DNA of 10,082 nucleotides from Candidatus Woesearchaeota archaeon (GTDB lineage: Archaea; Nanobdellota; Nanobdellia; SCGC-AAA011-G17; VGLX01): NCBI GenBank assembly GCA_016866645.1, contig VGLX01000021.1, positions 1 to 10,082 of the forward strand. The letters run 5' to 3'. The translations under genes were made by a program, and so were the position numbers. The notes beneath the pieces are model-generated. The model worked only from the letters and a program-made list of their open reading frames with translations. It had not been told where the DNA came from and did no database searches. This document shows positions 1 to 6,011 of the stretch, one piece after another; position 1 is the first letter of the stretch, and each line of letters opens with the position of its first letter.

Positions 1-282
1 AAAAACCCCCAGATGATATTTTACATCGACAGATCAACCTACCACAAAAAAGAAGAAAGAGTAAAACAGTTCTTCAGAAAAAACCGGAAAAACATCAAAG
101 TCAGATGGTTCCCACCGGGACCCCCAGAAGCCAACCCACTAGAAGAATGCTGGAACCAAGGAAAAAACGACGTGCTAGGCACAACATTCTTCAACAACTT
201 CCAAGACTTCAAAAAAGCAACAACAAACTACTACAGAACTAAAAGATTCAAACTCGATTTGTATAAATACTTATGTCACTAA
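1..282 (+). CDS. IS630-family transposase, C-terminal part (5' end outside window)
   Basis: The frame is open to the left edge, so the gene starts outside the window and about 93 C-terminal codons are visible. The product is the end of a DDE-superfamily (IS630/Tc1-mariner-like) transposase, which cuts and joins DNA at transposon ends. The Asp in the YIDRSTYH segment fits the second catalytic Asp, and the ANPLEECW segment fits the family's conserved NP-[IL]-E-x-x-W motif with the catalytic Glu. The tail, KLDLYKYLC, looks like a natural family C-terminus rather than a truncation. Codon use differs sharply from the neighbours: third positions are nearly all A or C, and bases 121-180 contain only 5 T in 60. 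This fits recent transfer. The stop TAA (280-282) overlaps the TAG stop of the converging gene. Whether the missing 5' part is intact cannot be seen. Confidence 0.85.
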   Translation, partial: KNPQMIFYIDRSTYHKKEERVKQFFRKNRKNIKVRWFPPGPPEANPLEECWNQGKNDVLGTTFFNNFQDFKKATTNYYRTKRFKLDLYKYLCH

Positions 283-1010
283 CTATATATCTCTTTAGAG
301 CTAACCTTCTTCATGTCTTGAGTAAGCCTTTGAAGCTCTTTAATATTACTCGTTAACGGCTCCATTATCTTGCCGAACACTTTCTCCAAAGCAGCCATCT
401 CGCTGCTCACCTGGTTTATGCTCCTATGATAATCATCAACTTTTCCGATTATAGAAGCCTGCAGCTGCATGAACCTGTCTTCGATTCTCAACACTTCTTG
501 TTTTATAGAAGCAATATCATCTTCCATTTTTCCCTTCCAGAGAGTTATGTCACCTACGCTGCTGACAATTTCTTGCCAACGCTCATCAATTATAGCCTCG
601 ACTATTTCTTGTACAGATTCTATGTCCATAAATCCTTGTGGAGAAGGGCTAGCCATGAAAGATTGGGACTGCTGATGGGCAGAAACCGGTGCAGGCATCT
701 CATGAGCAGGAACTCCCCCTTCTATGTTCTCTTCGACTTGGGGTGAAGGAACAGGTATTGGTATCTCACTTTCTCCGAGATCATTACTCAAGGCTGAAGG
801 TTGCATCATATCGGAGCCGCCCATGTTCTGTGATGGTATCGTACCTTCGATGCCCCCTTTAATATCTGCTTGGTTGATTGCTTCGTATATCTGCTGGTTA
901 GAATATCCTCTTTGTGATAATTCTCGGATTATATCAGAATTGCTTCTGTTCTGGCTTCTAAGACCCATGACCTCGCTAGTTGGAGGTTCATTGCTGACCG
1001 TCTTTACCAC
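279..1010 (-). CDS. Hypothetical protein: N-terminal helical motif, low-complexity linker, C-terminal coiled coil
   Basis: A 243-residue soluble protein with no signal peptide or membrane segment; I cannot name a family with certainty. Residues 14-52 form a short helical domain (IIRELSQRGYSNQQI, then AINQADIK) that resembles small helix-turn-helix-like motifs I associate with DPANN proteins. Residues 53-128 are a Pro/Ser/Gln/Met/Gly-rich linker. Residues 129-240 are long amphipathic helices, probably coiled coil. This design suggests an adaptor or scaffold protein. The start is GTG at 1010, 23 bases inside the end of the upstream gene, which suggests translational coupling. An ATG at 963-965 would cut into the first helix, so I prefer GTG. 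No strong ribosome-binding site is visible at either start. The C-terminus lies on the transposase boundary, so its last residues may derive from the insertion element. Confidence 0.72.
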   Translation of the reverse strand: MVKTVSNEPPTSEVMGLRSQNRSNSDIIRELSQRGYSNQQIYEAINQADIKGGIEGTIPSQNMGGSDMMQPSALSNDLGESEIPIPVPSPQVEENIEGGVPAHEMPAPVSAHQQSQSFMASPSPQGFMDIESVQEIVEAIIDERWQEIVSSVGDITLWKGKMEDDIASIKQEVLRIEDRFMQLQASIIGKVDDYHRSINQVSSEMAALEKVFGKIMEPLTSNIKELQRLTQDMKKVSSKEIYS

Positions 1011-1488
1011 CTTCTTGTTTTATTGGTCCTGCGCTTTGCTTTGCTGAAAGCTTCGCCTCAAGCTCTTTTTTCACAGCCTCGAGTATTTCTCTTTTTTGGC
1101 TGTTCAGGATGTTCAGCAAATCTTCCTTGAGCACTACGTACTCGCTGTGTTGGATTAAGTTGTTAACATCCTTGTCTGTTACAAAGTTCATAGGGTTCCA
1201 CAGGTTAATATATTTTTCTAAAACCTGCAGGCTGTCCTTCCTTGCGAAAATGCTCATCTCTTTGGTTATTCCATTGACAATCTCCTTTACGTTGTGCAAG
1301 TCGCTTTTGATTTCTTTTAAATCTTCTTCTATCCCTTTGATGTTTCTCATGAGCTTCTTGTACTCTTCAATCATGTTCTGGTTGACTATGAGCAGTCGCT
1401 CACCGAATAGGCTGTACTTGTTCTCTAGAACTCTTATTCTCGCGTTCAGGTCATTAAGCACGAAAGCTAAGTCTTGCCCGTCACTCAT
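988..1488 (-). CDS. Coiled-coil protein, possibly archaellum accessory (FlaC/D/E)-like
   Basis: A 166-residue soluble protein. Residues 8-75 are a long heptad-like helix (LNARIRVLENKYSLF and onward). A compact motif follows at about 86-112 (LEKYINLWNPMNFVT), then a second helix at 115-150 and a charged Gly/Gln-rich tail. A coiled coil followed by a KYINLWNPMNFVT-type segment recalls archaeal archaellum accessory proteins, which link the motor ATPase complex to partners. That is inference from architecture and from the nearby FlaI/FlaJ-like genes, not a firm family match. The ATG start at 1486-1488 has a good ribosome-binding site, GAGG at 1494-1497 with five-base spacing. It is first in a two-gene leftward operon and is divergent from the ATPase gene. 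A generic coiled-coil scaffold is the alternative. Confidence 0.75.
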   Translation of the reverse strand: MSDGQDLAFVLNDLNARIRVLENKYSLFGERLLIVNQNMIEEYKKLMRNIKGIEEDLKEIKSDLHNVKEIVNGITKEMSIFARKDSLQVLEKYINLWNPMNFVTDKDVNNLIQHSEYVVLKEDLLNILNSQKREILEAVKKELEAKLSAKQSAGPIKQEGGKDGQQ

Positions 1489-1493
1489 TTTTT

Positions 1494-1497
1494 CCTC
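1494..1497 (-). promoter_or_regulatory. Ribosome-binding site GAGG
   Basis: Reading leftward, GAGG is followed by five A residues and then the ATG at 1488. This matches the archaeal Shine-Dalgarno consensus and supports that start. Confidence 0.65.
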
Positions 1498-1529
1498 GAA
1501 ACGAAAACTATTTTAACTCTCTTATGCTG

Positions 1530-1543
1530 TAATATTATAATAC
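1530..1543 (-). promoter_or_regulatory. Probable TATA box of the leftward coiled-coil operon
   Basis: On the minus strand this reads GTATTATAATATTA, an A/T-rich TATA-like element. Initiation about 25 bases downstream would fall near 1510, leaving a leader of about 20 bases that contains the GAGG site. A weaker alternative, GTTAAAATA (1509-1517 on the plus strand), would place initiation at the start codon and outside the ribosome-binding site. The call rests on sequence and spacing only. Confidence 0.4.
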
Positions 1544-1550
1544 ACACGTG

Positions 1551-1558
1551 TTTATAAA
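1551..1558 (+). promoter_or_regulatory. Probable TATA box of the ATPase operon (TTTATAAA)
   Basis: TTTATAAA is a near-ideal archaeal TATA box. Its centre lies about 35 bases before the ATG at 1590, so transcription should begin near 1580. The resulting short leader would just contain the GGTGAT ribosome-binding site. This makes the in-frame GTG at 1581 unlikely as the real start, because it would fall on the transcription start itself. Confidence 0.55.
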
Positions 1559-1582
1559 ATATTGTGTTTGCCGGTAAAAAGT

Positions 1583-1588
1583 GGTGAT
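1583..1588 (+). promoter_or_regulatory. Ribosome-binding site GGTGAT that selects the ATG at 1590
   Basis: GGTGAT pairs with the ATCACC part of the archaeal 16S rRNA 3' end (ATCACCTCCT). In that register, the missing GGAGG core would sit the normal five bases or so before the ATG at 1590. The in-frame GTG codons at 1581 and 1584 overlap this site, which is why ATG 1590 is preferred. Confidence 0.5.
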
Positions 1589-1589
1589 T

Positions 1590-4500
1590 ATGCCAGAAAG
1601 CAGTAGGAAGATTCCTACATGGGGATATGAAATTCTGAAAGAAGGTAATGAGAATGTTATGCGTATAAATGTCGAGGACTGGCCATACGTCCCTTCGATA
1701 GAAGACAGCGAAATGGTCATGGCTTTAACGATTGACAAGCTCGTCGAAGCGCCTTCTGTGCATAGGCTAATCTTCATGCAAAGGAAGAACTACGTTTACG
1801 ACTACACACAGACACAGATGCTCCTAGAAATCGCTGGGCTTTACAGTAGGCTTGTAAAACAGAAACGGGCTTTGAATGTCGCGACGCTGGGCATACCAGG
1901 AGTCTCTGACGTGGACGTTCCCAGGAGGCATGGGATCATACAGTATGTTGTGTTTAATCTTCTAAGAAGCGACCCTATAGGGGCTTACGCAGAACTGAAA
2001 AGGCTGCTGAGGGAGGAAGACCTGAGGCTGAAAAGGATGCCTACCCAGGACCTCAAAAATTCAGAACAGCTTTTCATAAACCTGCTCGAAGAAATAAGAT
2101 CATTACTAGGTAAGACAAGAATAATCGAGCTTGCAAAACCTTACGTTGAAGGGTATCATATAGGAGATAGAAGTGTCTACGCGATGTTCTTCAAACCTGC
2201 GATAACTCCTGACTTCTTCTTCACAAGGCTCATGGCACAGATGCCTACTGACGGCGAGCAGCTAGACATTTACAAGGTAGGCAACGCAGAAGTCACGCTT
2301 CTAAGGATGCCTGATGATATAAAAATCCTTTACCACTTAATACCTCCTGAATTCAAGCTCAACGAGGACAAGTACGAACTGTTAGACCTTGCAAGGTCGG
2401 TAGTCGCTGAGCACCAGCCCAAAGCTGAAGAGTTCTTAGAGCCTGAAAAAGTGAGGCAGACTTTCTTCAACATAGGCAAAGACCTGATAACAGAGCTTGC
2501 CGAACAGAGGAATATAGAGATATCTTACGAAGAGCTAGAAGAGCTTACGAACATACTTGTAAGGTACACCGTAGGGTTCGGGCTTATAGAAGTGTTATTA
2601 GAGGACCAAAAAGTCCAAGACCTGGTAATAAACGGGCCGATAGGCGTAACTCCAATATTCTTAGTCCATGCAGACCAGGAAGAATGCGTAACTAACATAA
2701 TCCCCTCAAGGACAGATGCTGAGAGCTGGGCGTCAAAATTCAGGATGCTCTCCGGCAGGCCGCTTGACGAAGCGAACCCGGTGTTAGACACGGAGTTAAT
2801 ATTGCCAAAGGCTAGGGCGAGAGTCGCGATAATACAAAACCCGTTAAACCCTTTTGGACTGGCATACGCCCTCAGGAGACACAGGGACAAGCCATGGACT
2901 CTTCCATTGTTCATACAGCAAGGCATGATATCCCCGTTAGGCGCAGGACTGATGAGCTTTTTGATAGACGGTGCCAGGACATTGCTCATAGCAGGCACCA
3001 GGTCCAGCGGGAAATGCGTGGAGGGAGATACGCTAATCCAATTAAGCGATGGTAATATATTGCCAATAAAAGATATGGTTAAAGGTGAAGAAAAACAAGT
3101 TGGCAATGACTTGGTTTACAAAGATAACAAATCTCCCTTTATTGTTTCATTAGACGCTTATAATCTCAAAGATTTAAGACTAAGTGATTATTGGAAAAGA
3201 AAAGTTGACAAGAAACTCGTAAAGATAAAAACAAGGTCTGGAAAAGAAATAGTAACAACAGAAGAACATCCGTATTTCACTTTCAATCATGGAATAAAAT
3301 CGGTATTTGCAGGGCTTATAAGGAAAGGGCAATTGATTGCTACCCCTCGACAAATAAGCATACAAGGAAAAAAACAGGTTATAAGCCTTAAATCTCCTGA
3401 TGAAGTGATAGACAAAGGAGATTATTATATTATAAAAGGTGCCACGAATTCCAACCCTATTACATTCCCAAAATACGTGAGCGTAGAATTTGCTGAATTT
3501 TTAGGCTATCTGCTGGCCGATGGACACATAGACAAGTGCCAAGTCAATTTTTTTAATTCTAACAGATTCTTAAGAGAGAAATATAAGAAATTAGTCTCTA
3601 TTTTCAATGTCAATTTTAAGGAACGCAGAGATAGGACGACATGGGTTATACAAATCAATTCCCGAATACTAAGCAGGGTGCTGTCTGAAACCTTTGGCAT
3701 CCCTTTAGGCAATAAAGCGGGCAACATAAAAATACCAAAAGAGATTCTGATGTCCGATAACAACGTACTGGCATCTTTCCTCAAAGCATATGCTGATAGC
3801 GATGGTTCAATACCAAATGGCAAAAGAGACCTAGAGATATGTACAAAGAGCAAATTGATGAGCAAACAATTACAACTCGCCTTCTTAAGGTACGGGATAG
3901 TAGCTTTTTGTAAAAACAAAGTCGTTAACAAAGAAACTTACTATAGGGTTTTGATAAGAGGAAGCTTTGTCAATGAATATGCTAAGCATATAGGGTTTAA
4001 CCATCCTTCAAAACTGGAAAGATTAGAACAGATTATGCAAGCTAACACAATTGACAATACAAATGTAGATATTATACCGCAAGGAGGTTATTACTTAAGA
4101 GAGCTTAGAAGAAGGTTAAGAATTATGCCTAAACAAATTAGGCAAATTACGGGAAAAGATTATTGGGCATATGAAAACAACGAATACAGGGTTACTAGGA
4201 AATGGTTTAAAAAATTTGTATCTTTCTATAAAACAAGATACGAACGCTTAAAAAGAAACTCCTCAAAAATTGAAGGGCTAACAAGACTTGTGAAACTCCA
4301 AGAAGAATACGCCAGTTCTATGCGCATGCTTGATAAACTTAAAAACCTGTTGGGAGTATCTTATACGGGATTAGCAAAAAGTACAAGCTTTTCTGACACA
4401 TGGTTGAGAAAAGCCTTGCAAAAAAATAGACAGATTAATCTGCAAGACTTGAACAGCATGACCGGAGCGCATTTGTTATTAGAAAATAGGCTGATGAATC

Positions 4501-6002
4501 TTAAGCTTGTTTTAAACTTTGAGGCGGATATAAACTATTTGAAGCGGTGGGTAGACAATACTAACTTAACTTATGCCAGTCTAGCAAAAGATGTTGGTAT
4601 ATCAGAATCGATGTTAAAAGGCTATGCCTATGGCGGATTTAAAATCCCTCAAGAAAAGGGGCAGATTCTTGCCGAGCATTTAAATCGTTTTAAGATGTTA
4701 TTCACTGAAAAATTAGAAAAAAGTGAGATGCTTCTTGAAAACTTAGAAAAAAACTTTAAGGATTGTATGATGTCTTACACTGGGACCGTTGATTTGTTAA
4801 AAGAATTAAAAAGCGAATTAAATATCAAAAATTACGAACTAGCAGACAAAAACTTAGGCGTACAAACCGTATCTAACTTTTTCAAATCCAAACATAAGAC
4901 CCCAAGTTTTAAAACTATCTATAAGATTGCTAAAAAAATTATTGAAATCCATGATAAAGCGTTATCTGATGAGACTGAAGGAATTCTTGATACGGCTGAT
5001 AGCCTATCTAACTCGGACCTCTTTTGGGATGAAGTCGTACATGTTGAAAAAGTACATTCGGATGAAGAATGGGTTTACGATCTAACGGTTCCAGGAACAC
5101 ATAATTTTGTCGCTAATGGGATTATAGCGCATAACACATCAATGCTCGGAGCAAACCTTGTAGAGGTTATGAGGAAGTATAGGATAATAACAGTTGAGGA
5201 CACGTTAGAGCTTCCGACAGAAGCATTAAGGAAATTAGGGTATAATATTCAGCCTATGAAAGTCAGGTCAGCATTGATGGCTGGCGGAACAGAAGTACCC
5301 GCTGATGAAGGGATAAGGACCAGCCTAAGGATGGGTGACTCTTCGCTGATAATCGGAGAGATAAGGTCAACTGAAGCTTTCGCCCTTTACGAAGCTATGA
5401 GGATAGGAGCGTTAGCTAACGTCGTTGCCGGGACGATACACGGCGACAGCCCTTACGGAGTGTTCGACAGGGTGGTGAACGACTTGAAAGTTCCAGCCAC
5501 GAGCTTCAAAGCTACGGACATCGTGATGATATGCAACCCTATCAAAAGCCCAGACGGCCTGAAGAAATGGAGAAGGGTAACATCAATAACCGAAGTCAGG
5601 AAACACTGGTCTGAAGACCCTATAAGAGAGCAGGGTTTCGTAGACCTGATGAAATACAATGCGAAGACTGACCAGCTAGAGCCGACTGACGATTTGATAA
5701 ACGGTGAGAGCGAGATACTGAAATCCATAGCAGGGAATATAAAAGAATGGGCTGGAGACTGGGATGCGGTCTGGGATAATATCACTCTGAGAAGCAAGCT
5801 TAAGGAGACTTTGCTGGACTACTCGAAAAAGCTTAAAGATCCGGACATGCTGGAAGCAGAGTTTGTGGTCATGGCTAACGACCAGTTCCACAGGGCTGCC
5901 GAAATCGTTAAGGAAGAAGTCGGATTCTTGGACAGCAAAAAAATATTCTTCGAATGGGAAGAATGGCTTAAAAGAAAGATAAGAGAGAGGAAAGGGTTTT
6001 GA
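1590..6002 (+). CDS. Type II/IV secretion (FlaI/TadA/GspE-like) ATPase precursor, interrupted by an intein in Walker A
   Basis: A hexameric-type cytoplasmic ATPase that powers archaeal filament assembly or secretion, probably through the FlaJ-like partner encoded next. The precursor has 1470 residues. Removing the 707-residue intein joins N-extein 1-475 to C-extein 1183-1470, a 763-residue enzyme and longer than typical FlaI (roughly 500-550, from memory). Residues 1-250 are an N-terminal region of uncertain role. About 250-460 holds the family's N-terminal ATPase domain, including the segment LSGRPLDEANPVLDTEL. Walker A is GTRSSGK (469-475) continued by TS at 1183. The Asp box is ITVEDTLELP (1200-1209), Walker B is SLIIGE (1252-1257), and the His box is GTIHGD (1281-1286). 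The last 130 residues or so are a helical extension. All catalytic motifs look intact but become complete only after splicing. An in-frame GTG at 1581 would add three residues. The stop overlaps the next gene's ribosome-binding site. Confidence 0.93.
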   Translation: MPESSRKIPTWGYEILKEGNENVMRINVEDWPYVPSIEDSEMVMALTIDKLVEAPSVHRLIFMQRKNYVYDYTQTQMLLEIAGLYSRLVKQKRALNVATLGIPGVSDVDVPRRHGIIQYVVFNLLRSDPIGAYAELKRLLREEDLRLKRMPTQDLKNSEQLFINLLEEIRSLLGKTRIIELAKPYVEGYHIGDRSVYAMFFKPAITPDFFFTRLMAQMPTDGEQLDIYKVGNAEVTLLRMPDDIKILYHLIPPEFKLNEDKYELLDLARSVVAEHQPKAEEFLEPEKVRQTFFNIGKDLITELAEQRNIEISYEELEELTNILVRYTVGFGLIEVLLEDQKVQDLVINGPIGVTPIFLVHADQEECVTNIIPSRTDAESWASKFRMLSGRPLDEANPVLDTELILPKARARVAIIQNPLNPFGLAYALRRHRDKPWTLPLFIQQGMISPLGAGLMSFLIDGARTLLIAGTRSSGKCVEGDTLIQLSDGNILPIKDMVKGEEKQVGNDLVYKDNKSPFIVSLDAYNLKDLRLSDYWKRKVDKKLVKIKTRSGKEIVTTEEHPYFTFNHGIKSVFAGLIRKGQLIATPRQISIQGKKQVISLKSPDEVIDKGDYYIIKGATNSNPITFPKYVSVEFAEFLGYLLADGHIDKCQVNFFNSNRFLREKYKKLVSIFNVNFKERRDRTTWVIQINSRILSRVLSETFGIPLGNKAGNIKIPKEILMSDNNVLASFLKAYADSDGSIPNGKRDLEICTKSKLMSKQLQLAFLRYGIVAFCKNKVVNKETYYRVLIRGSFVNEYAKHIGFNHPSKLERLEQIMQANTIDNTNVDIIPQGGYYLRELRRRLRIMPKQIRQITGKDYWAYENNEYRVTRKWFKKFVSFYKTRYERLKRNSSKIEGLTRLVKLQEEYASSMRMLDKLKNLLGVSYTGLAKSTSFSDTWLRKALQKNRQINLQDLNSMTGAHLLLENRLMNLKLVLNFEADINYLKRWVDNTNLTYASLAKDVGISESMLKGYAYGGFKIPQEKGQILAEHLNRFKMLFTEKLEKSEMLLENLEKNFKDCMMSYTGTVDLLKELKSELNIKNYELADKNLGVQTVSNFFKSKHKTPSFKTIYKIAKKIIEIHDKALSDETEGILDTADSLSNSDLFWDEVVHVEKVHSDEEWVYDLTVPGTHNFVANGIIAHNTSMLGANLVEVMRKYRIITVEDTLELPTEALRKLGYNIQPMKVRSALMAGGTEVPADEGIRTSLRMGDSSLIIGEIRSTEAFALYEAMRIGALANVVAGTIHGDSPYGVFDRVVNDLKVPATSFKATDIVMICNPIKSPDGLKKWRRVTSITEVRKHWSEDPIREQGFVDLMKYNAKTDQLEPTDDLINGESEILKSIAGNIKEWAGDWDAVWDNITLRSKLKETLLDYSKKLKDPDMLEAEFVVMANDQFHRAAEIVKEEVGFLDSKKIFFEWEEWLKRKIRERKGF
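3477..4034 (+). other. LAGLIDADG (DOD-type) homing endonuclease domain of the intein
   Basis: Intein residues about 155-340. The two LAGLIDADG helices are FLGYLLADG (162-170) and LKAYADSDG (256-264). Asp169 and Asp263 occupy the metal-binding catalytic positions, so nuclease activity may be retained. Such enzymes cut intein-free alleles at the insertion site, here the Walker A codons of the same ATPase gene, and spread the intein by gene conversion. The spacing of about 94 residues between motifs is normal for a two-motif, monomeric enzyme. Confidence 0.88.
4083..4964 (+). other. Tandem helix-turn-helix-like modules within the intein, downstream of the endonuclease
   Basis: Intein residues about 357-650 read as four diverged modules of about 55 residues. 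Aligned cores are RLRIMPKQIRQ (367-377), LLGVSYTGLAK (445-455), NTNLTYASLAK (515-525) and ELNIKNYELAD (601-611). In all four, a hydrophobic residue (370, 448, 518, 604) is followed five positions later by Leu or Ile (375, 453, 523, 609). Modules 2-4 then carry a turn and second helix of the form x-S/Q-x-x-x-L/V. This is the layout of Cro/C1 (XRE)-type helix-turn-helix DNA-binding units. Module 1 is the least certain. The role is inferred: probably extra DNA contacts for the endonuclease, possibly operator binding. Confidence 0.6.
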
Positions 6003-6004
6003 GG
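6001..6004 (+). promoter_or_regulatory. Ribosome-binding site GAGG overlapping the ATPase stop codon
   Basis: GAGG lies seven bases before the ATG at 6012 and overlaps the TGA stop (6000-6002). Termination on the ATPase and initiation on the platform protein are therefore probably coupled. Confidence 0.6.
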
Positions 6005-6011
6005 ATTTTAG

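Larger units (their letters stand above)
3015..5135 (+). mobile_element. Intein (707 residues) with LAGLIDADG homing endonuclease and helix-turn-helix array
   Basis: An in-frame protein-splicing element between Walker A Lys475 and the following Thr. Numbering within the intein, Cys1 opens block A (CVEGDTLIQLSDG). Block B is TTEEHP (81-86), with Thr82 and His85. Block F is VYDLTVPGTHNF (687-698), and the end is AHN (705-707), with the extein Thr as +1 nucleophile. These are the class 1 intein splicing residues, so splicing is probably functional. The reading frame is unbroken. Base composition differs from the host gene: bases 4741-4860 have 36 G+C of 120, while extein bases 5341-5460 have 63 of 120. 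This supports separate, more recent acquisition. The insertion site codes for the most conserved motif of the enzyme, a common intein target in P-loop ATPases. Confidence 0.95.

Noticed and set aside
1581..1589. GTG at 1581 as the ATPase start
   Set aside because: It overlaps the GGTGAT ribosome-binding site and lies where transcription probably starts. ATG 1590 is favoured, though the difference is only three residues.
1535..1777. Leftward frame of 80 codons crossing the divergent promoter
   Set aside because: It overlaps the start of the ATPase gene and the promoter elements, and its product shows no recognisable features. It is best read as a chance open frame.
2525..3106. Antisense open frame of 193 codons within the ATPase gene
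   Set aside because: It lies wholly opposite the conserved ATPase domain and the start of the intein, whose sense frame carries recognisable family motifs. The antisense product shows no coherent domain and there is no promoter or ribosome-binding site for it.
3015..5135. Reading the inserted block as a second ATPase-fused domain or a frameshift artefact
   Set aside because: Cys1, the TTEEHP block, the AHN end with +1 Thr and an exact Walker A rejoin show a splicing intein, and the frame is continuous throughout.
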